Positions 55,175-64,000 are shown, numbered from the stretch's first letter. The stretch: 64,000 bases of DNA from Microbacterium terrisoli (GCF_030866805.1 NZ_CP133019.1:992001-1056000); one strand, 5' to 3'. The notes: generated by a model not told the origin, from the sequence alone. Program-made: numbers and translations.

Positions 55175-55286
55175 GGCCGAGCGTCGGCCGGCTCCGACCC
55201 GCCGCGGTCGCTGCACTGATGCAACGGCCGCGGGGTCGGCGCGTCGAGCGCTGCACGGCGGGGGCGGCGCTTAGGCTGACCGGGTC

Positions 55287-58178
55287 ATGCCCGCTCGAGT
55301 ACACGCCATCATCGTGGTGCGCCCCGATGCACGCATTCCCGCGGCGCACCGTCTGGAACGGGCGCTGGCCGCGATGAAAGACCAGACCGCGCCGCTTGCG
55401 GCGCTGACGGTCGTACTGTGCGGTGACGACGCCGACGTCGTCGCCGCGGCCGCGGCATCCGGCGCCACCGACGTGGTGACCCTGCCTGCCTCGACGAGCT
55501 TCGCCGCCGCGGCGAACCGCGGCGCACGGGACGTCACCGCCGAGGCTCTCTGGCTGCTCGCGCAGGACACCGTCCCCGAACCCGACGCCCTCGCGCATCT
55601 GTCGGACGCGCTCGAGGTCGCACCGTCCGTCGGGGTCGCCGCACCCAAGCTCGTACGGTGGAACGAACGCGACCGGATCGTGTCGCTCGGCGTGACGATG
55701 ACCCGCTTCGGGCGCAGCGTCGGACTGGCCGACGACGAGTTCGATCAGGGCCAGCACGACGCGACCGAAGACGTGCTGGGCGTCGACATTCGGGGCGTGC
55801 TGGTGCGCACCGATGCCTGGCGGCGCGTGGGGGGAATCGACCCCGCGTTGGCCGGTGCCGATGAAGGCCTTGACCTCGGCGTGCGCACCCGGCTCGCAGG
55901 CGGGCGCGTGGATGTCGTGCCCGCTGCGCGGGTCGCCGTGCGCGGCGACGGCGTGGCAGGGCCCGCCGGAGTGCCGCCCGTGCACACCATGGGCATGCGG
56001 TACGCCGTCAGCCGGGCGCAGCTGCACCGCCGACTCGCCTACGCGCCCGCGGTCGCAGTGCCGTTCCTGTGGCTGGCGCTGCTGCCGGTCGCGCTGTGGC
56101 GCACGGTCGTGCGGCTGGTGGCGAAGACCCCCGCGGGGATTCTGCCCGAATGGGCCGCAGCGGCCGTCAGCGTCATCGCGCTGCCATCCCTGTGGCGGGC
56201 ACGGGCCCGCATCCGCCGCGCCCAGGACGTGCCGTGGAGCCAGCTGGCGGCGCTGAGGATCACACGCGAACAGCTGCGCACAGGGCTTCGGCCCGACCTC
56301 GACGTGCGTGACGAGCTCGTGCGCCGCGAGGAGCTGCGCTTCTTCACCGGTGGGGGAGCATGGGCGGTGCTGGGAGCACTGATCGCCTCAGCGGTCGTGT
56401 TCCCGTCGCTTCTGGTATGGCCCGCCCTCGGCGGCGGTGCACTCGCGCCACTGCGTTCGACGGTGGCGCGTCTGTGGGCCGACGCGGCGTACGGACTGCG
56501 CCCGCTGGGACTGGGCGAGGTCGCTCCGGCCGATCCGTTCTCGAGTGTGATCGCCCTGCTCGGTTCGCTGTGGCCGGGTTCCCCGTCGAAGGCGATCGTG
56601 CTGCTGTGGCTGCTGGCGCTGCCGCTGGCCGTGCTCGGGGCATGGTTCGCCGCCACGCGGCTGACCGACCGGTCGGTGCTGCGCATCACCGGTGCGGTGG
56701 TATGGGCGCTCGCCCCGACGTTCCTCGCGGCGCTCATGCAGGGCCGCCCGGCCGCCGTGCTGGTTCATCTTCTGCTGCCGTGGCTGCTCTACGCCGGCTC
56801 GGTCGCACACCGATCGTGGGGGGCCGCAGGGGCTGCATCCCTGCTCTTGGCCGCAGTGGCGGCGTGCGCACCCTCCCTCGGCCCCGCGATGGTCGTGGTG
56901 TGGACGGTGTGGTTGGTCGTGCTGTTCGCCGTTCGGCGCGGGCGCGGCACCGCACGCGTGGGATGGATGGTGGTCCCGTCGATCGTGCTGTTCGCCCCGG
57001 TCGTGCTGCGGCAGCTGCGCAACGGCGACGCGTGGGGGCTGCTGGCCGACCCGGGCATGGTGTGGGCGGGGCCGCAGGCGCACGCCGACGCGGCCGGGCG
57101 CGCGCTGCTGGCGGCGGGATCGCCCACCATGGACCCCGGCGGGTGGGGCGCGATGCTGCGCGGCGGTGCGTTCGGCGATGCGCTGGTGGCACTCGCACCG
57201 GCCTGGCTGCTGGTGCTGATCGCCCCCATCGCCGTGTTGGCGCTGATGGGGCTGTTCACGCGGCGGTGGCTGGCGGCGACCGCCATGCTCGCGATGGCGG
57301 CCACCGGCACTGCGACGGCGTTCGTGGTGGTGGGCATCGCCGTGGCCGCGCGCACCGACACCGCCGTCGCGATCTGGCCGGGAGCGGGGCTGAGCCTCGC
57401 CTGGGCGGGGACGGCGGCTGCGGCCCTGATCGCCCTCGACACCGGGTTCGCGCTGCATCGTTCGCCCGACGCTGACCGCGCGCTGACGGCGGGGCGCTCC
57501 CGTGCGCTCGGCGCCTGTGCGGTGATGCTCGCGCTGATCGTCTTCTCGCTGCCGGTGCTGACCGCGCACCTGCGCGGCGCCTCGGCTCTGACCGACGGCC
57601 CCTCCTCGACGCTCCCGGCCTTCGTGACCGCAGAAGGGCGCAGCAATGCGAACACCGGCACCATCGTGCTGCAGCCCCTGACCTCGGGTGCCGTCGGTGC
57701 GCGCGTGGTGTGGGGCGAGAGCGAGACGCTCGGTGGGCAGAGCACCGTGCTCGAGACCCGCACTGCGCTGTCTTCGGGTGACGACGCCGTCGCCGAGCTC
57801 GCGGTGGACCTGGTGACCCCGACCTCGTCCGACGTGGTCGCGCGTCTGCGCGGCGACGGCGTCGCCTTCGTGCTGCTGGCCCCGGCAGATGCCGCCGCCG
57901 ACGCGTCGCGTGCGCGGTGGCTGACGGCGTCGACCGCTCTGGACCAGCGGTCGGGGCTGGATGCCGTCGGCAGCACCGCGAAGGGCACTCTGTGGCGGGT
58001 GACGGATGCCGTGACCCCGCGTGCCGGTGCCTCTGAGGCGACCGATGGGCTCGCGCGGCTGATCGCGATCGTGCAGCTGATCGCGGTGGGTGCGGCGCTG
58101 CTGCTGGCTGTGCCGACGGGCGCCTCGCGCCGACGCGCGCGGCACCAGTCGCGCGTGGTGGGACGGGAGGGACGATGA
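55287..58178 (+). CDS. Large GT2-domain polytopic membrane protein
   Basis: This 963-residue protein has an N-terminal GT-A-like domain (about 1-245) with VLCGDDADVV (about 43), SFAAAANRGARDVTAEALWLLAQDTVPEPDALAHL (split; about 71-105) and DIRGVLVRTDAWRRVGGIDPA. About 12-14 membrane helices (245-760) follow, and then an extracytoplasmic C-terminal domain. The classical DxD is replaced by AQDTV, so the domain may be divergent. This gene typically sits between whiB and DUF5719 in Microbacteriaceae, and the three appear conserved together, implying a surface-glycan function. TAGGCT at 55272-55277 is a candidate -10. It overlaps the DUF5719 gene by 4 bases. Confidence 0.83.
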   Translation: MPARVHAIIVVRPDARIPAAHRLERALAAMKDQTAPLAALTVVLCGDDADVVAAAAASGATDVVTLPASTSFAAAANRGARDVTAEALWLLAQDTVPEPDALAHLSDALEVAPSVGVAAPKLVRWNERDRIVSLGVTMTRFGRSVGLADDEFDQGQHDATEDVLGVDIRGVLVRTDAWRRVGGIDPALAGADEGLDLGVRTRLAGGRVDVVPAARVAVRGDGVAGPAGVPPVHTMGMRYAVSRAQLHRRLAYAPAVAVPFLWLALLPVALWRTVVRLVAKTPAGILPEWAAAAVSVIALPSLWRARARIRRAQDVPWSQLAALRITREQLRTGLRPDLDVRDELVRREELRFFTGGGAWAVLGALIASAVVFPSLLVWPALGGGALAPLRSTVARLWADAAYGLRPLGLGEVAPADPFSSVIALLGSLWPGSPSKAIVLLWLLALPLAVLGAWFAATRLTDRSVLRITGAVVWALAPTFLAALMQGRPAAVLVHLLLPWLLYAGSVAHRSWGAAGAASLLLAAVAACAPSLGPAMVVVWTVWLVVLFAVRRGRGTARVGWMVVPSIVLFAPVVLRQLRNGDAWGLLADPGMVWAGPQAHADAAGRALLAAGSPTMDPGGWGAMLRGGAFGDALVALAPAWLLVLIAPIAVLALMGLFTRRWLAATAMLAMAATGTATAFVVVGIAVAARTDTAVAIWPGAGLSLAWAGTAAAALIALDTGFALHRSPDADRALTAGRSRALGACAVMLALIVFSLPVLTAHLRGASALTDGPSSTLPAFVTAEGRSNANTGTIVLQPLTSGAVGARVVWGESETLGGQSTVLETRTALSSGDDAVAELAVDLVTPTSSDVVARLRGDGVAFVLLAPADAAADASRARWLTASTALDQRSGLDAVGSTAKGTLWRVTDAVTPRAGASEATDGLARLIAIVQLIAVGAALLLAVPTGASRRRARHQSRVVGREGR

Positions 58179-59593
58179 CGACACCGCAGCAGGCCGCCGG
58201 CGACCCCCGTTCCGGCGCGGCGACACGCCTCAGCGCGGCAGTCCGGCTCACAGCCGGGGCGATCATCGCGGGCGTGCTCGTGCTGGGCACGGCGGGCGGC
58301 GTCGCGTTCGGCTGGGTGTCTCACACATCGCCGCCCTCGGCGAAGGTCGTCGCTCCCAATTCCGCCGACTCGATGCTCACCTGCTCCGGTCCGCTGCTGG
58401 CGATCGGACGTGACGCGAACGCGCCCGCGAAGATCACGGAGGTCGCGCGCGACCGCGTGACCTCGACGGGTGAGGACCAGAAGAGAAGCTCGCTGAAGAC
58501 GCCGGGCGTGTCCGGCGACTCCGGGCCCGTGCGTCTGCTGACGCCCGCGCAGGGCCGCACCGCTCCGGGCGCGGCGGGCGCGTCGTCGGCCTCGGCCGCC
58601 GATGAGGATCTCGCCGGCTTCGCCGCCTCGGCCTGTGCGCCCGCTCGGATGGAGTCGTGGCTGATCGCCGGCTCGACCATGCCCGGCTCCGCCGATCTGA
58701 TCCTGCTGGCCAATCCCGGAGCAGTGCCGGCGACAGTCGATCTCACTCTGTTCGGCGAGGGCGGCGCGCACCAGTCCGGCGGCGGCAACGATGTGGTCGT
58801 CGCTCCCGGCACACAGCGGGTGGTGCCGCTGGCGGGCCTCGGCTTGCAGCAGGCGGCGCCGATCGTGCGGGTGACGGCGACGGGCGCACCGGTGCGTGCC
58901 GTGCTGCAGTCCAGCATCGTGCGCGGACTCGAGCCCGGCGGCCTCGACCAGAGCGGGGTTGCGGCCGCGGCTGCCCAGAGGCAGGTGATCACCGGCGTGC
59001 GGGTCGCCCGACAGGCGCAGGGCGATGCCACCAGCATCGTTCGACTGCTGTCGCCGGCGAAGGATGCCACAGCCTCGGTGTCGGTCATCGGCGAGCACGG
59101 CACCACCGGACCCGCGCTGCAGGTGCCGTTGGAGGCCGGATCTCCCGTCGATGCGGAGCTGGGGAGCCTGGCGCCCGGGGACTATTCGGTGATCGTCACC
59201 GCCGACCAGCCGGTGGTCGGTGCGGTCTGGCAGGCCACCGGCACCGGCAAGGGCGACGATTTCTCGTGGGTGGCCGCGGGCCCGGCACTGCCGCCCGTCA
59301 AGGACGGCACGGTGTTCTCGGTGCCCGGTGGTCCGAGCCCCGTGCTCATGCTCGTCGGTGCCGGCGACGCGACGTCTGTGACGGTCACGCCGGTCGCCGG
59401 CGGCATGGCGCAGAAGATCGCCGTCGGGCCCGGTCAGACGGCATCGGCGCAGCTGGCCGCCGGCCGCTCGTACCGTCTGCTCTCCGACCATGCGGTGCAC
59501 GCATCCGTCGCCTTCGCCGGCCCCGACGCACTCGCGTCGTTCCCCGTGTGGCCGCAGGATGCGGCATCCGCCCCTGTCCGCATCTACCCGTGA
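58175..59593 (+). CDS. DUF5719 secreted/membrane-anchored protein
   Basis: This 472-residue protein has an uncleaved or late signal anchor (about 29-52). An Ala/Ser-rich linker and a beta-rich extracellular domain follow: ADLILLANPGAVPATVDLTLFGEGG (about 168-192), GTQRVVPLAGLG, SPVDAELGSLAPGDYSVIVTADQPVVGAVWQATG (split) and further immunoglobulin-like strands. This matches the DUF5719 family of unknown role. The start overlaps the large GT2 gene (ATGA), so they are translationally coupled and probably act in the same surface process. A 142-base gap separates it from the PucR-type gene. Confidence 0.85.
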   Translation: MTTPQQAAGDPRSGAATRLSAAVRLTAGAIIAGVLVLGTAGGVAFGWVSHTSPPSAKVVAPNSADSMLTCSGPLLAIGRDANAPAKITEVARDRVTSTGEDQKRSSLKTPGVSGDSGPVRLLTPAQGRTAPGAAGASSASAADEDLAGFAASACAPARMESWLIAGSTMPGSADLILLANPGAVPATVDLTLFGEGGAHQSGGGNDVVVAPGTQRVVPLAGLGLQQAAPIVRVTATGAPVRAVLQSSIVRGLEPGGLDQSGVAAAAAQRQVITGVRVARQAQGDATSIVRLLSPAKDATASVSVIGEHGTTGPALQVPLEAGSPVDAELGSLAPGDYSVIVTADQPVVGAVWQATGTGKGDDFSWVAAGPALPPVKDGTVFSVPGGPSPVLMLVGAGDATSVTVTPVAGGMAQKIAVGPGQTASAQLAAGRSYRLLSDHAVHASVAFAGPDALASFPVWPQDAASAPVRIYP

Positions 59594-59735
59594 GTCTCTG
59601 AGAGCGCAGGACCGTGCGGTCGGACGGACCGTGGGCGCTGAGGCACGTCGGTGAGTTTCCCTCGAGGACCGACTCGGATACACTCCTGTTCACAGCGGTT
59701 GGTCAGGATGACGACCCGACACCGGGGGTGAACGC

Positions 59736-60929
59736 GTGTCGCTCACACAGCTCGTGAATCATGTCGCGACGGAGGTAGGTCGTCCGGCGCTGCTCGAAGA
59801 CCGTCGTCAGCGTGTGGTCGCCTACAGTCCGCAATCAGACGTGATCGATCCGGTGCGTGAGGCGTCGATCCTGCGCCACCGGGCGGCCCCTGCAGTCAGT
59901 GACTGGTTGCGCGGACTGGGCGTCTACCGCTCACGCGAGGTCGTGCACGTTCCTGCGAACTCTGCGCTCGGGATGCTGCCCCGGTTGTGCATCCCGGTCT
60001 CCACGGGATCGTTCTCGTTCGGCCATCTCTGGTTCATCGACGCGCCCGAGGCGATGAGCGCCTCGGAGGTGACGCGCGCCACGCGCTACGCGGACGCCAT
60101 CGGTGACGAGTGGCGCCGGCAGGACGACGATGAGGTCGGGTCCCGCTCCGTGGAGCGGGAGTACCTGCGTGTGCTGCTGACGGAATCGGGCAGCCGCGCC
60201 ATCGAAGCCGCCGAGTGGGCGGCGGATCGGCTCGGAGTGGCGGGGCGGGCAGCTGCGCGTGCTTACGTGATCGGCTGCGACGTGGATGCGGCCGCCGAAG
60301 CCGCCGAAGCCGCCGAGGTGCGCGCCGCACTCGCGATGGCTTCACGACGGTCGGCAGGGGTCGTCGGCAGTGCTCTGTGGCTGGTGCGTCACGACCACGC
60401 TGTCGTGGTCGAAGCGGCGTATGCCGCCGACGACATCGAGGCGGCAGCGCAGCGGGTCCTCTCCATCGGCGAGGAGGTGCTCGGTCGATTCGGCGACGTC
60501 ACCGTGGGCGTCGGGCCGCTCGCGCCGACGCTGGCCGAGGTGCGCACCAGCTACGAGCGTGCCCGGGAAGCCATCCGGATCGCCCACGTCTTCCAGCTGC
60601 CGGATCCCGTCACGCACTGGGAACGACTGGGCGCCTATCGTGGCTTGCACGCAGCGGCCGAGCGAGGCATGCGCGCCGACGACTTCCACGATGTCCAGCG
60701 GCTGCGCGCAGAGCGAGACGGTGACATGCTGCTGGCGACGCTCGCCGAGTTCCTTCGTCGGGGTGGAAGCATGCAGAGCACCGCGAACCGTCTCCGGGTG
60801 CACCGCAGCTCGCTCTATCACCGTCTGTCACGCATCGAGACCGTGCTCGGGGTGGACCTGCGCGACGGTGTGCAGCGTCTTGGCCTGCACATGGCGATCA
60901 TGCTCGCCGAGGCCGAGAAGTCGGGCTGA
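59736..60929 (+). CDS. PucR-type transcriptional regulator
   Basis: This 397-residue regulator begins SLTQLVNHVATEVGRPALLEDRRQRVVAYSPQ, a sensory N-terminal domain. A GGDEF-like region follows (about 130-285, SVEREYLRVLLTESG and VGVGPLAPTLAEVRTSYERAREA). The C-terminal HTH_30 domain has LLATLAEFLRRGGSMQSTANRLRVHRSSLYHRLSRIE (about 335-370). PucR/CdaR proteins usually control catabolic or transport genes; the neighbouring secreted peptidase 154 bases downstream is a candidate target. A GTG at 59736 with GGGGGTG upstream is the chosen start. GATACACT near 59677 is a candidate -10. Confidence 0.85.
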   Translation: MSLTQLVNHVATEVGRPALLEDRRQRVVAYSPQSDVIDPVREASILRHRAAPAVSDWLRGLGVYRSREVVHVPANSALGMLPRLCIPVSTGSFSFGHLWFIDAPEAMSASEVTRATRYADAIGDEWRRQDDDEVGSRSVEREYLRVLLTESGSRAIEAAEWAADRLGVAGRAAARAYVIGCDVDAAAEAAEAAEVRAALAMASRRSAGVVGSALWLVRHDHAVVVEAAYAADDIEAAAQRVLSIGEEVLGRFGDVTVGVGPLAPTLAEVRTSYERAREAIRIAHVFQLPDPVTHWERLGAYRGLHAAAERGMRADDFHDVQRLRAERDGDMLLATLAEFLRRGGSMQSTANRLRVHRSSLYHRLSRIETVLGVDLRDGVQRLGLHMAIMLAEAEKSG

Positions 60930-61083
60930 TCTGCGACAAGCGACATCCGTCGCATCTGCCGCATCCGAGCCGCGGCATTTCGCGGATGACCGGCCGCATC
61001 CCCGCCTCTAGGCTCGACGAAACGTCGGCCGCCGAGGGCAGGCGTTCTCGCGAACCCCACACACCGAAAGGAGAGGTCCCGGC

Positions 61084-62964
61084 ATGACGGATCTCGAAAA
61101 GCAGAGGGCGCTGCGGCGTCGGCGCGGCCTCACAGCCGTACTGACATCGTCGGTGGTCGTCTGCGGAATGCTGGTGACGACGCCGGCGATGGCTTCACCG
61201 GCACCGGCGCCGACCGAACCGACCTTCCAAGACGGGCTGTCACAAGCCGTGTTCACGACCGACAGGGCGCAGTGGGTCCGCCAGGAGGCATGGGTCGAAA
61301 GCGACGTCGACTCGGACCGTGACGGCAAGAACGACCTTGTGCACGTCGATGTCACTCGCGTCCCCGAGACGGATGCCGGGCTGAAGGTCCCGGTGATCAT
61401 GGAGATGAGCCCGTACTACGCGGGCGGCAGCAGTGTCGGCAACTGGAGCGTCGATCACGAGATCGGCGAACCGCCGACCACGAAGCCCGGGTTCCCCGCG
61501 CCCAGGCCTCCGGCCACGAGCCCCAAGATCTCCTCTTCGTGGGAGAGCGCCTGGGTGCCCCGCGGCTACGCCGTCGTGCACGCGGAGTCGCTCGGCAGCG
61601 GCTTCTCCGAGGGGTGCCCGACCTCGGGCGGGCCCAACGAGTCGGCGGGCGGGCGGGCCGTGGTCGATTGGCTGAACGGGCGCGTGAAGGCGTACGCGAG
61701 TCCCGACCGCACCACCGAGGTCTCGGCGAGCAGCTGGGCCACCGGCAGCGTCGGCATGATCGGCACGTCCTACAACGGCACGCTGCCGATCGGTGTCGCA
61801 AGCACCGGTGTGAAGGGCCTGGATGCCATCGTCCCGGTCTCGGCGATCTCGGACTGGTACAACTACTACCGCGCGAACGGCGCCGTCCGTGCGCCCGGCG
61901 GCTACCAGGGCGAGGACCTCGATGTTCTGGCCGACTACGTGCACACGCGTCTTCCGCAGTCGCAGTGCCAGCCGGTCATCGACGAGCTCCGGGCAAAGCA
62001 GGATCGTGCGACCGGTGATCGCACCGCGTTCTGGGCGGAGCGGGACTACCTCGCGCACCCCGAGAACATCACGGCGGCCACGCTCGTGGCCCACGGTCTG
62101 AACGACTGGAACGTGATGACCAAGAACGCCTCCGACCTCTACGAGGCACTGAAGAAGACCGGCACCCCGCATCAGATCTACCTGCACCAGGGCGGCCACG
62201 GCGGCAACCCGTCGGACACGATGCTGAACCGGTGGTTCACCCGCTATCTGTACAAGCAGCACAACGGCGTCGAGAACCTTCCGAAGGCCTATGTGGTGCG
62301 CGAGGACAGGGTGCTCACCGAGTACCCGGACTGGCCGGACACCGACGCACGCCCCGCCACGGTGTGGCTCGGCGCCGCATCCGAGGCGAACACGGTCGGT
62401 GCGCTGAGGTTCACGAAGCAGGCACAGGCGCCGAAGGAGACGATCGTCGACGACGCGTCGAAGAGGGTGTCCACGCTTGCAGCCGCATCGCAGTCGTCGA
62501 ACCGCCTGGTGTACCGCACGCCCGTGCTCAACGACGACATCCGTCTGTCGGGCACGCCGACGGTGTCGGTGAACCTCTCGGTCGATCGCCCCAAGGCCAA
62601 TCTCTCGGCGGTCCTGCTGCAGTATTCGGACACGGGTGCGGCGAAGGTGATCTCGCGCGGCTGGATGGATGTCGAGAACCGCAACAGTGATGCGGTCACC
62701 GACACGATCACGCCGGGCCGGTTCTATCAGTTCTCGTTCGCGTTCGAGCCGAAGGACTACGTTTTCGCCGAGGGCACCAGCATCGGCGTGATGGTGATCA
62801 GCTCCGACAACGAGTACACGGTCCGTCCGGCCGCCGGAACGACGCTGACCGTCGACCCGTCCAAGTCGAAGGTGAGCCTGCCGATCGTCGGCGGTGTGGC
62901 CAAGCTGGTCCAGAGCATCGACTTCCACGGTGCCGGGCTCGGGGTGCCGGGTCCTCGCGACTGA
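61084..62964 (+). CDS. Secreted Xaa-Pro dipeptidyl-peptidase-like S15 hydrolase
   Basis: This 626-residue exported serine hydrolase has an Arg-rich n-region, a hydrophobic core and a cleavage site near AMASPAP (about 36-42). The alpha/beta-hydrolase domain (about 60-380) has MEMSPYY, PRGYAVVHAESLGSGFSEG (about 159-177, oxyanion Tyr/Glu region) and the nucleophile S229 in GTSYNG. D341 in HGLNDWNV and H372 in QGGHGG complete the triad. A jelly-roll C-terminal domain (PepX_C-like, about 400-600) follows. It probably releases dipeptides or hydrolyses esters outside the cell; S15 proteins include cocaine-esterase-like enzymes. GAAAGGAGAG precedes the ATG. The 154-base gap upstream has TAGGCT near 61011. 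Confidence 0.88.
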   Translation: MTDLEKQRALRRRRGLTAVLTSSVVVCGMLVTTPAMASPAPAPTEPTFQDGLSQAVFTTDRAQWVRQEAWVESDVDSDRDGKNDLVHVDVTRVPETDAGLKVPVIMEMSPYYAGGSSVGNWSVDHEIGEPPTTKPGFPAPRPPATSPKISSSWESAWVPRGYAVVHAESLGSGFSEGCPTSGGPNESAGGRAVVDWLNGRVKAYASPDRTTEVSASSWATGSVGMIGTSYNGTLPIGVASTGVKGLDAIVPVSAISDWYNYYRANGAVRAPGGYQGEDLDVLADYVHTRLPQSQCQPVIDELRAKQDRATGDRTAFWAERDYLAHPENITAATLVAHGLNDWNVMTKNASDLYEALKKTGTPHQIYLHQGGHGGNPSDTMLNRWFTRYLYKQHNGVENLPKAYVVREDRVLTEYPDWPDTDARPATVWLGAASEANTVGALRFTKQAQAPKETIVDDASKRVSTLAAASQSSNRLVYRTPVLNDDIRLSGTPTVSVNLSVDRPKANLSAVLLQYSDTGAAKVISRGWMDVENRNSDAVTDTITPGRFYQFSFAFEPKDYVFAEGTSIGVMVISSDNEYTVRPAAGTTLTVDPSKSKVSLPIVGGVAKLVQSIDFHGAGLGVPGPRD

Positions 62965-62981
62965 CGCGCTGATCTGAGCAC

Positions 62982-63019
62982 GATGCGGGGCCCGGGCCGA
63001 ACGACCCAGGCCCCGCATC
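62982..63019. terminator. Bidirectional terminator hairpin
   Basis: An 11-bp perfect GC stem (62982-62992 with 63009-63019) with a 16-base loop lies between the converging S15 gene and the zincin-like gene. No strong U-tract follows on either strand. Confidence 0.6.
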
Positions 63020-63024
63020 CGAGC

Positions 63025-63459
63025 TCAGAAGAAGCGGAAGCGCTCAGGCCCCAGGTCCCACGGGTCGCGATCGAGGTACTCGGCGGCGGCGCGGAACATC
63101 GACCCTTCGATCACGATGCGCTCGCGCAGGTCGTCGCCCGGATGCACGCGACTCAGACGCTCGATCGGGATGCGGTACAGCACGATGCGCTTGGCGGCCT
63201 TGTCGACGAGCCAGCGCGGGATGCCTTCGGCGTCGGCTTCCACCGGCAGGTCGGCGATCTCGATCTTGACCTCGCGCAGCTCTTCCCAGGCCGATCGCAG
63301 GAATTCCGCAGCGGTGCCGACGATCAGATCGAACCGTTCGTAGCGGGTCTGCAGCGGCGGCAGCGGCGGCCGCACGACCGGGCTGCGCCCTTCACGGCCA
63401 TGTCGACCGTGGCGCGAGGGACGTGGCCGCACGGGTGCGGCTGACCGGCGGCGCATCAT
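63025..63459 (-). CDS. Zincin-like metallopeptidase-family protein lacking HExxH
   Basis: This 144-residue protein belongs to the metallopeptidase family (PF06262-like) that sits beside DUF3499 in actinobacteria. Arg-rich N-terminus; then ERFDLIVGTAAEFLRSAWEEL (split; about 42-62), IEIADLPVEAD (about 66), RIVLYRIPIERLSRVHPGDDLRERI and IEGSMFRAAAEYLDRDPWDLGP. The position where family members have HExxH reads IEGSMFRAAAEYL, so zinc-protease activity is unlikely. The start at 63459 is supported by a -10 box TAGGAT (63467-63472, minus strand) 7 bases away, a leaderless arrangement. Longer in-frame starts exist. Confidence 0.8.
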   Translation of the reverse strand: MMRRRSAAPVRPRPSRHGRHGREGRSPVVRPPLPPLQTRYERFDLIVGTAAEFLRSAWEELREVKIEIADLPVEADAEGIPRWLVDKAAKRIVLYRIPIERLSRVHPGDDLRERIVIEGSMFRAAAEYLDRDPWDLGPERFRFF

Positions 63460-63466
63460 GCTGTCC

Positions 63467-63472
63467 ATCCTA
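63467..63472 (-). promoter_or_regulatory. -10 box of a probable leaderless zincin-like transcript
   Basis: On the minus strand TAGGAT is followed by 7 bases and the ATG at 63459. Confidence 0.45.
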
Positions 63473-63540
63473 GGTCGGGCGGGTGCGGCCGCGCGCCGAT
63501 GCGGGGGCCGCGGCATCCGGAGCGATAGCGTGAGGAGCAA

Positions 63541-63747
63541 ATGCGCCAGAGACTGTGTTCCAAGGTGGGGTGCTCCCGCGAAGCGGTGTCGACCCTGACA
63601 TACGACTACACCGACCAGATGGCCGCGATCGGCCCGCTCGGGCGTGAGGGCGACCCGCACGCACACGATCTGTGTGCGATCCACACCGAACGGCTGTCGG
63701 TGCCGCGAGGCTGGGTCGTCGTACGGCACGAGACGCTCCAGGCGTAA
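63541..63747 (+). CDS. DUF3499 zinc-ribbon-like protein
   Basis: This 68-residue protein matches DUF3499. It has CSKVGCSREAVSTLTYDY (C6, C11), then DLCAIHTERLSVPRGW (C45, H48), a likely Cys2-Cys-His metal site. The family is almost confined to actinobacteria and lies next to the zincin-like gene, as here (divergent). Function is unknown. GAGGAG lies before the ATG, and TAGCGT (63526-63531) is a candidate -10. The gene before ahcY in many relatives is a phosphomannomutase; here ahcY follows directly. Confidence 0.88.
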   Translation: MRQRLCSKVGCSREAVSTLTYDYTDQMAAIGPLGREGDPHAHDLCAIHTERLSVPRGWVVVRHETLQA

Positions 63748-63825
63748 GGCGGGTCGTCCCTCGGGGGCGTTTCGACTCAGTGCGCTCGCTCAACGACCTG
63801 CGGGGCGGCATGGGAGAATGGCGGG

Positions 63826-64000
63826 ATGCCGGCATCCACTTCTCAGGCTCCTGCCCGTCCGATCGACTATCGCGTCGCCGACCTGTCGCTCGCCGAGGCC
63901 GGACGCCACCAGCTGCGCCTCGCCGAGAACGAGATGCCGGGCCTGATGGCGCTGCGGGCGGAGTTCGCCGCATCGCAGCCGCTGGCCGGGGCGCGCATCG
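63826..64000 (+). CDS. ahcY: S-adenosylhomocysteine hydrolase (3'-partial)
   Basis: The first 58 residues are visible before the window ends. [33 protein letters not shown] (split at about 12 and 28), followed by [11 protein letters not shown], is the highly conserved N-terminus of AhcY, which cleaves S-adenosylhomocysteine to adenosine and homocysteine in the methyl cycle. The ATG at 63826 is preceded by GGGAGAAT. The catalytic and NAD-binding parts lie outside the window. Confidence 0.9.
   Translation, partial: MPASTSQAPARPIDYRVADLSLAEAGRHQLRLAENEMPGLMALRAEFAASQPLAGARI

Noticed and set aside
56789..59683. A 964-codon open frame on the minus strand opposite the large GT2 and DUF5719 genes
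   Set aside because: Arg/Ser/Thr/Ala-rich composition without motifs; the plus-strand genes are family members with proper starts.

Overview
The window is GC-rich, densely coded actinobacterial DNA. The closest fit from family content is a Microbacteriaceae chromosome, Microbacterium-like. Markers are a WhiB regulator, the actinobacterial acyl-CoA carboxylase epsilon subunit, DUF3499, DUF5719, DUF6541 and DUF4012 proteins, many GTG starts, and a recurring promoter with TANNNT placed 6-8 bases before the start codon. The genus is an inference from gene content. No rRNA, tRNA, CRISPR array, transposase or phage gene was seen.

Layout. 1-10 kb is housekeeping: a partial membrane protein, an acyl-CoA carboxylase beta/epsilon pair on the minus strand with a terminator, a DUF559-type protein, a YjbR-like protein, birA, a PH-domain membrane protein, purK and purE. 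Short tandem repeats lie in the gaps between accD and the PH-domain gene. From 8.1 to 14.6 kb come an LCP ligase, a glycosyltransferase, a secreted SH3b-repeat protein and a TagGH-like ABC exporter. On the minus strand, 14.7-19.5 kb holds dTDP-L-rhamnose synthesis (rmlA, rmlB and an rmlC-rmlD fusion) with an IspD/TarI-like cytidylyltransferase and an SDR epimerase.

On the plus strand, 19.6-46 kb is a long cell-surface glycan locus. It has two DUF6541 membrane proteins, about ten glycosyltransferases, a PglK-type ABC flippase and several SDR enzymes. The acetyltransferase, aminotransferase and oxidoreductase at 26.2-28.9 kb, with the 2-epimerase and nucleotide-sugar dehydrogenase at 39.7-42.1 kb, correspond to the five steps of a UDP-ManNAc3NAcA-type (Wbp A-B-E-D-I) pathway. 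42.2-49.9 kb looks like ribitol-phosphate/teichoic-acid machinery: a TarP/TarS-like GT2, a LicD-methyltransferase fusion with a small coupled coiled-coil protein, a TarI-SDR (Bcs1-like) CDP-ribitol synthase candidate and a TagF/TarL-type enzyme with two catalytic domains. A DUF4012 protein and two O-antigen-ligase/polymerase-like membrane proteins follow to 54.6 kb.

54.8-64 kb is a conserved actinobacterial block: whiB, a large GT2 membrane protein, DUF5719, a zincin-like protein, DUF3499 and ahcY (cut by the window end). A PucR-type regulator and a secreted S15 peptidase lie inside this block.

How it works together: sugar nucleotides (dTDP-rhamnose, a UDP-diacetamido-uronate, probably CDP-ribitol) are made in the cytoplasm. 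Repeat units are built by the glycosyltransferases and exported by the PglK-like flippase (with the polymerase-like proteins) or by the TagGH-like exporter. The LCP protein probably attaches the product to peptidoglycan.
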